Assembly: GCF_014695575.1 (NCBI RefSeq)
Contig: NZ_JACJOO010000057.1
Location: 1-64,000 of the forward strand
Direction: 5' to 3'
DNA from: Leptolyngbya sp. FACHB-8
Lineage (GTDB): Bacteria > Cyanobacteriota > Cyanobacteriia > Elainellales > Elainellaceae
Length of the DNA stretch: 64,000 bases
Numbering within the stretch: position 1 is the stretch's first letter; each line of letters begins with the position of its first letter. The notes beneath the pieces were generated by a model. It made no database searches and was not told the origin of the DNA. It worked only from the letters and a program-made list of their open reading frames with translations. The position numbers and the translations under genes were made by a program. Positions 15,282 to 23,722 of this stretch are shown here, one piece after another.

Positions 15282-16022
15282 TCAAAGCGGACGTTGGCGC
15301 GGAATGCCAACCCCTCTGGGGAAGCGTTCCGGTGTAGGGGCGACTTTGTCGAGATGAATGCAGTGGCGCAGACTTTGGCTCAGTGGCGTCGTCAGGGCAT
15401 CAACTCGGAAAAGTTGACCTCCCAATTGGGCGATCGCGCCCTCCAGCTCCTGTTCCTCCTCTGGCGTCCATTGGCCCCGATACAGGATGGCTCGTCCGCC
15501 TTGTTTTAGCAGGGGGAGTGCATACTCTGCACAGACGTTCGCAGGGGCGACTGCCCGAAGTAGAGCCAGATCGTACTGCTCACGGTGTGTGGGGTGCTGA
15601 CCCAACGCTTCAGCCCGCTCGGTGATTGGAATAACATTGGTGAGCCCCAGGGAGTGGGCCAGGGTTTCGAGAAAGGCGATCTTTTTGCGGGTGGCGTCGA
15701 GGAGAGTAATCGTACTTTCAGGGAAGGCGATCGCGGCAGGGAGGCCCGGAAAGCCGCCCCCGGTGCCGATGTCAATAATGCGGGTGGGAGGCGGTGTCGT
15801 TTGAGTGAGATAGCCCTGTAGCCCACTGAACGAATCCCAAACATGCTTCTCCCAGAATTCTTCGGGGGCCGTGATACGGGTCAGGTTCAAGACCTGATTT
15901 CCCTCCAAAACGCCCTGATAGAGCTGTTGTAGTAACTCCTGCTGGATGGGTGTAGGGACCCACTGAAGGGTCGATTGCCACAGGTCGGTTTGGGAGGGGA
16001 GGGAGGGGGGGGATTCGATCAT
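15282..16022 (-). CDS. rsmG: 16S rRNA (guanine-527-N7)-methyltransferase
   Basis: 246 residues, normal for RsmG (GidB). It methylates G527 of 16S rRNA using S-adenosylmethionine in the cytosol. The SAM-binding loop DIGTGGGFPGLP lies at residues 84-95, preceded by NLTRITAPEEFWEKHVWDS, a family hallmark, and followed by LLDATRKKIAFL (acidic SAM ribose binder) and LLRAVAP. All expected residues are present. An ABC ATPase gene lies 66 bases upstream on the same strand and may be co-transcribed. Confidence 0.93.
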   Translation of the reverse strand: MIESPPSLPSQTDLWQSTLQWVPTPIQQELLQQLYQGVLEGNQVLNLTRITAPEEFWEKHVWDSFSGLQGYLTQTTPPPTRIIDIGTGGGFPGLPAAIAFPESTITLLDATRKKIAFLETLAHSLGLTNVIPITERAEALGQHPTHREQYDLALLRAVAPANVCAEYALPLLKQGGRAILYRGQWTPEEEQELEGAIAQLGGQLFRVDALTTPLSQSLRHCIHLDKVAPTPERFPRGVGIPRQRPL

Positions 16023-16088
16023 TAATGGGATGAGAGATGGGTGGATGGAGCAGGGGAGTGGACGGGAGAAGTCGTGGAGTGAGATGGG

Positions 16089-16733
16089 TTAGCTGGCCTG
16101 GGGGACGGGATTGGTGATGAGGCGCCCATGATCGATGATCCAGCAATGGTCAGCGATCGCCGCCATATCTCCCGCATCGTGGGAGACGACAAGTAGGCTC
16201 CACTCCGTTTTGAGTTTGCGGAGGACGCTCACGAGTTGTTGGCGCATTGACCAGTCTAGACCCGCCGTAGGTTCGTCGAGCATGAGCAGGAAGGGTTGTC
16301 GGATCAGTTGTACGGCCAGGGCCAGCCGCCGTTGTTGGCCGCCGCTGAGGGCTTGGGGGGAGGTATTGCGGGGCAAGTGATTGAGCCCGACTTCCTGAAG
16401 GGTTTGTTCGATGCGATCGCTCTTCACATCAGGATGGCCCAACCGCAACTCTTCCAGCAGGGTGCCCCCACAAAAATGCCGTTCAGGAAACTGGAAGACG
16501 AGCCCCCCCAACTGCCGTAGATCGTCAGGGTTCAGTTCCTGATCGCGCCACAATACCTGGCCAGAGGTTTGCTTTGCTAAACCTGACAAGATTTCTAGTA
16601 AGGTGCTCTTTCCGGAGCCACTAGGGCCGATAATCAGGCCCATTTGCTGAGGGCCTAGCTCCAGGTTGATGTCTTGTAGGATGGGGTTTGGGGTAGCGGC
16701 TGGGTGATAGGCCAGGTCTTTGACGCGAAGCAT
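16089..16733 (-). CDS. ABC transporter ATP-binding protein, ECF/CbiO-like
   Basis: 214 residues, a single nucleotide-binding domain. Walker A GPSGSGKST is at 36-44, the Q-loop VFQFPERHF at about 79-87, the signature LSGGQ at 129-133, Walker B LLMLDE at 149-154 and the switch His in VVSHD. The Q-loop with FPE and the short length resemble EcfA/CbiO subunits of energy-coupling factor vitamin or metal importers. No permease or S component is beside it, so its partner is encoded elsewhere. It precedes rsmG on the same strand. Confidence 0.88.
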   Translation of the reverse strand: MLRVKDLAYHPAATPNPILQDINLELGPQQMGLIIGPSGSGKSTLLEILSGLAKQTSGQVLWRDQELNPDDLRQLGGLVFQFPERHFCGGTLLEELRLGHPDVKSDRIEQTLQEVGLNHLPRNTSPQALSGGQQRRLALAVQLIRQPFLLMLDEPTAGLDWSMRQQLVSVLRKLKTEWSLLVVSHDAGDMAAIADHCWIIDHGRLITNPVPQAS

Positions 16734-16884
16734 TCGGTGTCAGTCTAAAAGGCTTTATCCATTGTGGCAAACTCTGAGATACCCGCAAACAATCAGGGGT
16801 TCGTGGTATTTGTCTGGGGAGGGCTAAAATTCCAGGGTTTGCGATCGCCACACGACAGTAAAACATGAACTTTAGCCCTAGTCC

Positions 16885-16980
16885 TCTGTCAAGAAGTTTT
16901 TGAGGGGTCGTAGACCCCTCAAAAACTTCTCAGATTTAATGTTCAAGTGTGGGGGTACCCCACACTTGAACATTGACAGA
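16885..16980. repeat. Two-hairpin composite element with its own outer inverted repeat
   Basis: Outer ends TCTGTCAA (16885-16892) and TTGACAGA (16973-16980). Inside are two perfect hairpins: 16892-16909/16913-16930 (18 bp) and 16938-16954/16958-16974 (17 bp), each with loop GTA. The plan matches family A but the sequence is unrelated. Confidence 0.8.
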
Positions 16981-17076
16981 CCACGAGTTGGTTGGGTCAG
17001 AGAGACTATAGCCCTATAAAAAACGCCTAGGTCTGAGTGCGTAGCGCTATAAGCTGGCCTGACTAGATAACTGATG

Positions 17077-17291
17077 AACTAAGTTTGGGATAGGCGAAGT
17101 ACCTGTTTTTGGGTGTGCTTCCCAGGCGAAATTCATGTTTTTGAGTGCTACGCAATATGCAGCACTCGATGGCGCATCCCACTTTTGCAATCTGGAAACC
17201 CATTTTTGTAAGTGAAGCGGGCTTCGCCCGCTTCACTTACAAAAATGGGATGCGCCCGCACTCGAAAATATCCTGAATCCAAACTCCGGTT
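17077..17291. repeat. Decayed family A element split by a nested palindrome
   Basis: Both outer ends resemble family A (AAGTTTGGGATAGGCGAAGT ... AATCCAAACTCCGGTT). The middle holds a second palindrome, about 17173-17254, whose core GTGAAGCGGGC-TTC-GCCCGCTTCAC matches the one at 9067-9131. The left arm of the nested palindrome carries about 21 extra bases. No gene is seen elsewhere in 16734-17493. Confidence 0.6.
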
Positions 17292-17493
17292 ATGAACGGT
17301 AAAACAGGTCGCAAGATTTTGCTGAAAAGGCTTCGGATTGTGTCTTTCCAAAATGTTATGACAGATGTAATTTGTACCTCTCGGCGAGTTTGAATCCTAC
17401 CTTTTAGAATGGCGTGGGAACCCTTGATAGGCCCCTTTTCGTCAATGGCACCAGCTGAGCCCCGACGGGTGACGCTGCCCTCATCCTCCTCTT

Positions 17494-18495
17494 ATGCAAC
17501 GTCGCACACGGTCTGAAACTATGGTTGACTCTCAGGTTTTTCGGGGAGATCGCTCCCCTAAGAGCAAGTTTTTGGAGCAGGGGCGCTGGAAGCCTCTGAA
17601 GCGATGGGCTGCTACCTTTGTGGGCGGCTGTGCGATCGCCCTCAGTCTGTTGGGTGAAGCGGCTCTGGCCGATCCCTTCCGTGCGGCTCAACCCCACGCT
17701 GTGGGTGAGCAGGCCGAAGCCGCCTTCAATGCCATGTTTAAGGAGGGTGACTATAAACAGGCTCGGGAACTGCTTCGCACGGCCGAGGATGATGAGCCCC
17801 TGACCCATGCCCTGCGGGCAGCGATCGCTTACCTGGGCGAAGATTGGGACATTTTAGAGCGCAGCAGCGTGCGCACCCGCGAAAGCGCTGAGGCATTGGT
17901 TGATGCCGATCCGCTGCGAGGTCATCTTTATATTGCGGTAGGCCACTTCCTGGAAGGGGCGTATATTGCCCACGATCAGGGCTTGCTGGAGGCAACACCT
18001 ACCCTGCTGCGGAAACTTCAGCAGGTGTTTAGCAACCTCAACGATGCTGAAAAGATTAACCCCGATGACCCAGAACTGAATCTGGTGCGTGGCTTTATGG
18101 ATCTGATGCTGGCGGTAAACCTGCCCTTTTCAGACCCAGCTCAGGCGATCGCCCGTCTCCAGGAAAAAGCTGGCCCAGACTATATGGCAAACCGGGGAAT
18201 TGCAATTGGATACCGCGACTTGAATCAATTTGACGATGCGATTCGGGCTGTTGATTCTGCCCTCGCAGACACTCCAGATAACCCTGATTTGCTTTACCTC
18301 AAAGCCCAAATCCTGGTACGCCAGGGGCAAGATCAGGCCAGCCTGGATTATTTTCAGCAAGCTCTGCAATATCGCGATCGATTGGTAAAACAGGTCGGCA
18401 ACCGCCTGGCCTGGGAAGAGTGCCGCACACGCAACCGAATTGGCGGAGTGCCCGATGCGGAAAGTCGGACTCAATGCAGTGCTCTCATTAATTAA
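17494..18495 (+). CDS. Exported TPR protein, Sll0314/Alr1548-like
   Basis: 333 residues. A basic N-terminus (to about residue 38) leads into a signal-like segment WAATFVGGCAIALSLLGEAALA, with likely cleavage after ALA near residue 59. The mature protein is helical with TPR-like units, clearest at DLNQFDDAIRAVDSALADTPDNPDLLYLKAQILVRQGQ and the following unit. From memory it matches the cyanobacterial Sll0314/Alr1548 family, whose member in Synechocystis is periplasmic; role unknown. The start may instead be Met10 (17521). Its stop codon overlaps the first bases of a family A repeat remnant. Confidence 0.8.
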   Translation: MQRRTRSETMVDSQVFRGDRSPKSKFLEQGRWKPLKRWAATFVGGCAIALSLLGEAALADPFRAAQPHAVGEQAEAAFNAMFKEGDYKQARELLRTAEDDEPLTHALRAAIAYLGEDWDILERSSVRTRESAEALVDADPLRGHLYIAVGHFLEGAYIAHDQGLLEATPTLLRKLQQVFSNLNDAEKINPDDPELNLVRGFMDLMLAVNLPFSDPAQAIARLQEKAGPDYMANRGIAIGYRDLNQFDDAIRAVDSALADTPDNPDLLYLKAQILVRQGQDQASLDYFQQALQYRDRLVKQVGNRLAWEECRTRNRIGGVPDAESRTQCSALIN

Positions 18496-18597
18496 CCTCA
18501 ATTTGGGATCAGCCCAAACCTCATTTTGGTGTGCGCCAAAATGAGGTATCTCGAAGGGTACGCCCCTCGGAAAAATCCCTTAATTCAAGCTCAGGTT
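18494..18597. repeat. Family A-like remnant overlapping a stop codon
   Basis: AACCTCAATTTGGGAT at the left and AAGCTCAGGTT at the right are the outer ends. The hairpins are shortened (CCTCATTTTGG-TGTGCG-CCAAAATGAGG; CGAAGGGTACGCCCCTCG). The first two bases belong to the TAA stop of the preceding gene. Confidence 0.6.
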
Positions 18598-18602
18598 CAT
18601 TT

Positions 18603-18636
18603 AAAAGGAGAGGCGAACGAAGTTCGCCTCTCCTTC
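18603..18636. terminator. Hairpin terminator with GAA loop between convergent genes
   Basis: AAGGAGAGGCGAAC (18605-18618), loop GAA, GTTCGCCTCTCCTT (18622-18635), flanked by A- and T-rich ends. It lies between convergent genes. Confidence 0.6.
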
Positions 18637-18660
18637 TACGAAGGGAACGAAGCCCTATGC

Positions 18661-21219
18661 CTATGCCTGTACCGTGAACCCGTTCCGGGATAGGTCGGGG
18701 CTGCCCGTCAGAACTGCAAACTGGCCGCCTGAGCCAAAACCACTTTGGCTACCGTTTTCGTTGTAAAACAGACGGCCATTGCTGGTGTTGTAGACAATTA
18801 GCGCTCCACTACGGGTTACTGCAGCATCCTCGCTGACTCTGGCAAATTCGCTTGAGCGAAGCCCCTCGCCCACCCCACTCTGAAGTTTACGGAATACCGT
18901 TTTATCTAGAACGATGCGATCGCCCTCATCCCCGGTAAAATCGGCGATCGTGTCCACCCCAAGCCGGGCCTGGCTGAAGGATTGATTCGCTGTAAAACGG
19001 AATGCATCGGCTCCATCGTTGCCCACTAAGCGGTCATTTTCCCGGCCTCCGACCAGGGCATCGTTCCCCTTACCACCACGCAGGGTATCCTTCCCGCTGC
19101 GGCCATCAATCCAATCTGCACCATCCTGGCCATTGATGGCATCATCGGAATTGTTAAACCCGCGTACCCAGTTGGCACGATCGTTTAAAAACGTGGTCGT
19201 GTCTCGCCGCCAGAGGGTTTGCCGAGACGAGTTGGCATCAAATACGTCAAAGCTGTCGCGTACTTGCCTCTGCCCATTGAAGATGATGTTCCCCAGCCCT
19301 GAAGGGAAGTTCTCCAGGTTTTCCAGGGCAAAATCCTGCAATACGATGCGGGTGTTCGCAACTCCCTCAAAGGCCAGCACCAGATCCGCACCTTGTTGTT
19401 GCAGCAACATACGACGGGGATCTAACCCAGAGCCAATAAGCCTCAGGGTATCCAATTCAGCTTTTTCGGTTGTGCTGAGGGAACCTGTACCATAGCCACC
19501 GAAATTCGCAATTTCTACCGTTCCATCTCCGGTACGTACGGTAAAGCTGCGTCGTCCCCCTGCCCCAGATAGCGTTGGCGTTTCGCTGCTGGGGTCAATT
19601 GCCCAGACGCCATTTCCCGCGATAAACATGAGCTGCCCATTGACTACAGCGAGCCCACGGGGGTAAGAACCTGCGCTACCTGGATTCAGGTCTGCAACGA
19701 GAGAAGTGCCGGCTGCTGTGCCATCAGTAACCCAGAGTTCAAACCCATGGGATAGGTCATAGCCTTGGAAGTATGTTTTTCCAGCCAGCGAGGTAAAACC
19801 AGACGGGACGGTTTCGTAATAGGCGTTGCCACCTTCGTTCGCCTCGAAGAAGTCATCGTCACTGACCCCTGCCATTAAACGACGGGTACCCGCTGCTGTT
19901 CCATCCGTTACCCATAACTCGTTGTAATTGGCGTTGAAAAGAACTCGGCCATTGGCCATATAGAAGTCAAAAGGGCGAGAGCTGCCACTGGCATTCAGAT
20001 CTTTCAATAACTGGGTGCCTGCTGCAGTGCCATCGCTGATCCAAAGCTCCGAACCACCAGCAGCGTTTGTGCTGGAGCGGAATATGGCCTTACCATCCAG
20101 GATCGCCGGGACAACAGTGTTGTAATTAGGTGGCCGATCTACCAGTTCAAAATCGATATCAGCTAGACGTCGAGTGCCGGCTACCGTGCCATCTGTAACT
20201 CCCAGGAAGCTGGTCCCTGCAAAGAAAACTTTGTCACCAGCCGCGATCGCCCCCACCCCTACTTCATAAAAATCGGTGTCATACAGCTTTTGGGTACCCG
20301 CAGTCGTACCGTTGGTAATCCACAGATCCATATTGCCGTCCTGGTCACCGGCAAAAAACACCATGCTGCCGTCCGCCGTGTAAGTTCCTCGGTATATCTC
20401 GCTTACGGACTCTGGACCACTTCTAATGTCTTTGAGCAGGTGAGTGCCTGCTGCTGTTCCATCCGTGACCCAAAGCTCTCTTCCTACGGTTTCGTCGTAG
20501 GCTTTGAATATCAGACGATTGCCAACCTGCCCTAGAAGGGATGGGTATGACGAAACATCCCCCTCTGCAATATCCATTAAGAGTTGCGTACCTTCGGGGG
20601 TGCCATCGCTGATCCAAAATTCCCGCCCGGTGGCATCGGTGTAGGCCGAGAATAGGAGGCGACCGCCCAAGACAACGAAGTTATTAGAGTCGGAGCCTTT
20701 CTCAGGTGATGTATTGGGTTGCAAATCGTCTAAGACCCGGGTGCCGGTTTGAGTGCCATCACTAATCCAGGGCTCAAAGGCTCCATCGGTCCCAAAGGAG
20801 AAGACCAGTTTCCCGTCGAACACTGTGGGCCGTTGGGTTTCCAGGCTGAATTCGAGCTCCTGATAGGTACCAGGATTTGGCCCCGAGAGCCGTCGGGTAC
20901 CCGCATCAGTGCCATCGGTAACCCATAGGTACGCGCCCCCCGGAGTGGCCCCTGTGCCTTGTTGGTAAGTGAAGAAATAGACTTGATTTCCAATGCTTCC
21001 AACTGTGCCGATCAAAGCTCCAGTGTGGTTAATGGCGCGGGTACCCTCTACGGTGCCATCCAGAACCCAGAGGTGGCGATCGCGTACACCTTCATCAGGG
21101 TAAAGATCATCGCTCTCTTCAACAGCAACGTAGGTTAGATCATTGACAGCAGTAAAGCTGCTACTGATGTAAGCGGTACCAGGTGCGAAATTCAGGATTT
21201 GGAGTGGAGCTGTGGACAT
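18661..21219 (-). CDS. ELWxxDGT-repeat protein with C-terminal RTX calcium-binding region
   Basis: 852 residues from the ATG at 21219, which has a strong GGGAGG ribosome site just upstream. Residues 1-600 consist of about a dozen repeats of the form (E)LWVTDGTxAGTxxL, the ELWxxDGT repeat, predicted to form a beta-propeller-like surface structure. The last 170 residues contain RTX nonapeptides (GGKGNDALVGG, GNDGADAFRF) that bind Ca2+ and usually act as a type I secretion signal. There is no Sec signal, consistent with that route. No secretion ATPase is adjacent. Probably an extracellular or S-layer-like protein; function not established. Confidence 0.85.
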   Translation of the reverse strand: MSTAPLQILNFAPGTAYISSSFTAVNDLTYVAVEESDDLYPDEGVRDRHLWVLDGTVEGTRAINHTGALIGTVGSIGNQVYFFTYQQGTGATPGGAYLWVTDGTDAGTRRLSGPNPGTYQELEFSLETQRPTVFDGKLVFSFGTDGAFEPWISDGTQTGTRVLDDLQPNTSPEKGSDSNNFVVLGGRLLFSAYTDATGREFWISDGTPEGTQLLMDIAEGDVSSYPSLLGQVGNRLIFKAYDETVGRELWVTDGTAAGTHLLKDIRSGPESVSEIYRGTYTADGSMVFFAGDQDGNMDLWITNGTTAGTQKLYDTDFYEVGVGAIAAGDKVFFAGTSFLGVTDGTVAGTRRLADIDFELVDRPPNYNTVVPAILDGKAIFRSSTNAAGGSELWISDGTAAGTQLLKDLNASGSSRPFDFYMANGRVLFNANYNELWVTDGTAAGTRRLMAGVSDDDFFEANEGGNAYYETVPSGFTSLAGKTYFQGYDLSHGFELWVTDGTAAGTSLVADLNPGSAGSYPRGLAVVNGQLMFIAGNGVWAIDPSSETPTLSGAGGRRSFTVRTGDGTVEIANFGGYGTGSLSTTEKAELDTLRLIGSGLDPRRMLLQQQGADLVLAFEGVANTRIVLQDFALENLENFPSGLGNIIFNGQRQVRDSFDVFDANSSRQTLWRRDTTTFLNDRANWVRGFNNSDDAINGQDGADWIDGRSGKDTLRGGKGNDALVGGRENDRLVGNDGADAFRFTANQSFSQARLGVDTIADFTGDEGDRIVLDKTVFRKLQSGVGEGLRSSEFARVSEDAAVTRSGALIVYNTSNGRLFYNENGSQSGFGSGGQFAVLTGSPDLSRNGFTVQA

Positions 21220-21857
21220 ATTGCCTCCCAAAGAATGAGGGTTTTGGCCAACCAAATAGATTTAAGAAAATGCTCGGGCCAACAACCAAAAATTAATCTT
21301 GAAGTTAAAACGTGTCTGAAGCCTGCCGAAATGGACTGATTTTCTATGAAAATGCGCACAAAGATTACTGCCTCAAACATTTTCTGTAGAGGCAAACTCA
21401 ACATATGAAGAAATGAGCGATTACAGTCTCTCTATTTGGGCGTATTTACAAAGAAACCCTGATAGTTTGAAAACCAATAAACCAACACAAACGCTCTACC
21501 AAAAGTTAGATATTGAAAGCTCTTACCTTTGGCCTATGAAAAGGGCTGGCAAGACAAAATCTATGCCTTTTGGGAACCACCACGACATCATTGCAATAAA
21601 CGTACAATACGTATCTTTACAGAAGAATCCGTAGTAATACTTACTCTCATGCCCCTAATTTATCTCAAGAAATGTGTTGCTTCAAATAGCCTTGACAATT
21701 TCTTTACAGTAATTTCATCTGTCTTTAGAGAGGTAAATAAGGAGATATTTTCTAGTAACTAATGAAATTAAAAATTATTCCTTAAATGTTCCGTTCAGGC
21801 CTCGCTTGCTCGTGATGGGATCGTTATCTTAATCCTTGGAGTTATGGGTTTGTCGCC
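21220..21857. other. AT-rich gap between divergent genes, no gene supported
   Basis: This 640-base AT-rich region should contain promoters for the RTX gene (minus) and the GH13 gene (plus). Two overlapping open frames of 73 and 77 codons (21413-21634 and 21529-21762) show no recognisable motif, no ribosome site and unusual codon use. They might be remains of a lost gene but I do not call them. Confidence 0.5.
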
Positions 21858-23312
21858 ATGGTGCTGATACACACCCCAGATTGGGTTAAACATGCTGTTT
21901 TCTATCAAATTTTCCCCGATCGCTTTGCCCGGGCTATCCCTCCTGGCGGGCCATTACCTGCAGAACGGGTGCCTCTTGAACCGTGGAATGATCCGCCTAC
22001 TTTGCAGGGTTACAAAGGCGGTAATTTCTGGGGCATTATTGAAAAGCTCGATTATTTACAAGATCTCGGTTTTACCGCTATTTACTTTACGCCCATTTTT
22101 CAATCCACCTCAAACCATCGCTATCACACCCACGATTACTATCAGATTGACCCCCTATTAGGGGGGAATGTGGCTTTTGAGAAGCTACTCAATGCTTGCC
22201 ATGCGCGAAACATGAAGGTGGTGCTAGATGGTGTGTTTAACCATGCCAGCCGGGGCTTTTTCTTCTTCAATGACATTCTTGAAAATGGCTCCTTTTCCCC
22301 CTGGGTAGATTGGTTCCAAATTGAGAGCTGGGGCTTATCGGCCTACGATGGATCTCTCCCCGCTAACTATGTTGGTTGGGCTGGGAACCGTGCTCTCCCT
22401 GTGTTCAATCACAAAAATCCTGCTGTGCGCGACTACATTATGCAGGTGGGCGAACATTGGATTCGCCAGGGAGCGGATGGATGGCGTCTAGATGTACCCT
22501 TTGAGGTGAAAGAGCCCGGATTCTGGCAAGAATTTCGCGATCGCATCAAAGCTGTAAACCCCGAGGCCTACATTGTTGGGGAAGTTTGGGAAAACGCCAC
22601 CGAATGGCTAGAGGGCGACCAGTTTGACGGGGTAATGAACTATCCGTTAACGGCCGCTAACATCGCTTTTGTAGGAGGCGATCGCGTCGTCATGGATCTG
22701 GTGCTGGACCGTTCCTATGAACCCTACCCAGCCCTCTCTGCTCAGGGCTATGCCGAGAAGGCTCACGACATCTTCCACCGCCATCCCTGGGACATTGCCC
22801 TGACCCAGCTCAACCTGCTGGATAGTCATGACACAGCTCGTTTGTTGTCGATTGTGGGGGGCGATCGCCCGGCCATGGAGTTGGCAACTCTGCTGATGTT
22901 CACCTCCCCCGGTGCCCCCTGCGTCTACTACGGCGACGAAGTGGGTCTGGAAGGCTGGCTCGACCCCGACTGCCGCCGAGGTTTCCCCCCAGAAGACGAG
23001 TGGGACCGGCAAGTGCTGGACTACCATCGTCGTCTGATTGCGTTGCGGCATCAGTATCCCTGTCTCCGGTTAGGCGGCTATCGCATCCTGTATGCTGAGG
23101 GCCTGGTCTACGCCTTTGCCCGTCAACACCAGGGTGAGACGCTGATTGTGGTCGTCAATGCTGACACAGAGCCACAAAAAGTGGCCATCACCCTCAACGA
23201 AACTATGGACTCTGTCTCTCAACATGTTCTCTACGGCTCCGGAACCGTAGACCGGCAAGGAGATACCCTCCATATTTCCCTTGGAGGCCGTCAGGGGCTT
23301 GTAATTGCCTAG
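21858..23312 (+). CDS. GH13 alpha-amylase family glycosidase (cyclomaltodextrinase/neopullulanase-like)
   Basis: 484 residues. GH13 enzymes cleave alpha-glucans such as maltodextrins from glycogen. The N-terminus WVKHAVFYQIFPDRF is typical of the neopullulanase group. The four GH13 regions are visible: VVLDGVFNH (region I), GWRLDVPFEV with the nucleophile Asp, IVGEVWE with the acid/base Glu, and LLDSHDTARL with the transition-state Asp. A C-terminal beta domain follows. It lacks the N-terminal domain of classical cyclomaltodextrinases and has no signal peptide, so it is cytosolic. A terminator-like hairpin follows. Confidence 0.92.
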   Translation: MVLIHTPDWVKHAVFYQIFPDRFARAIPPGGPLPAERVPLEPWNDPPTLQGYKGGNFWGIIEKLDYLQDLGFTAIYFTPIFQSTSNHRYHTHDYYQIDPLLGGNVAFEKLLNACHARNMKVVLDGVFNHASRGFFFFNDILENGSFSPWVDWFQIESWGLSAYDGSLPANYVGWAGNRALPVFNHKNPAVRDYIMQVGEHWIRQGADGWRLDVPFEVKEPGFWQEFRDRIKAVNPEAYIVGEVWENATEWLEGDQFDGVMNYPLTAANIAFVGGDRVVMDLVLDRSYEPYPALSAQGYAEKAHDIFHRHPWDIALTQLNLLDSHDTARLLSIVGGDRPAMELATLLMFTSPGAPCVYYGDEVGLEGWLDPDCRRGFPPEDEWDRQVLDYHRRLIALRHQYPCLRLGGYRILYAEGLVYAFARQHQGETLIVVVNADTEPQKVAITLNETMDSVSQHVLYGSGTVDRQGDTLHISLGGRQGLVIA

Positions 23313-23340
23313 TTACGGGCTTGAGTGACAACCATTCAGA

Positions 23341-23375
23341 AGAAGAGGACGGGTGCAATGCATCTGTCCTCTTCT
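23341..23375 (+). terminator. Hairpin downstream of the GH13 gene
   Basis: AGAAGAGGAC (23341-23350) pairs with GTCCTCTTCT (23366-23375) around a 15-base loop. The T-run is weak. Confidence 0.5.
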
Positions 23376-23376
23376 C

Positions 23377-23484
23377 TTAGGAGATTTCTGAGAAACAATA
23401 TCCCCATTATTTGGAAAAAAGGCGCGGCGAAGCCGCGCCTTTTTTCCAAATAATGGGGAAGTTCTTATCTGGAAATCTCCTTAG
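23377..23484. repeat. Family B palindromic element, 108 bp, copy 2
   Basis: Ends TTAGGAGATTTCTGAG and, on the other strand, CTAAGGAGATTTCCAGAT. The core is a perfect hairpin, 23401-23428/23432-23459, with 28-bp arms and loop GAA. Its length equals copy 1 (13500-13607) though the cores differ. Confidence 0.85.
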
Positions 23485-23642
23485 ACCTACTGCGTGAATC
23501 GTTATACCAATCTAAAGACCAAACCAGTGCAGATGTTTGTAAGGAAATGGTTCTACGAGCCATTTCCTTACAAACATCTGCACTGGCTTCTGTTCAAATT
23601 GGTATTACAACATGAAGCCGTGCAACGATTCACGCAGTAGGT
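23485..23642. repeat. Nested palindrome: 27-bp hairpin inside an outer inverted repeat
   Basis: Outer arms ACCTACTGCGTGAATCGTT (23485-23503) and its exact complement (23624-23642). Next inside are ATACCAAT (23504-23511) and ATTGGTAT (23598-23605). The innermost perfect hairpin is 23524-23550/23560-23586. It starts at the base after the family B copy. Confidence 0.85.
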
Positions 23643-23722
23643 CTCTTGAATGGCTGTATTAGCTTTAGAGCGCGTAGCGCCTAGAACCAGAGTGCGTCAG
23701 GCCATCACCTGAGTCGGGTTGA

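Noticed and set aside
17385-17410. A tRNA T-loop-like GTTTGAATCC
   Set aside because: No acceptor, D or anticodon stems can be formed around it; no tRNA gene was found anywhere in the window.
21413-21762. Two overlapping 73- and 77-codon frames
   Set aside because: No motif, ribosome site or codon preference; probably chance in AT-rich DNA.
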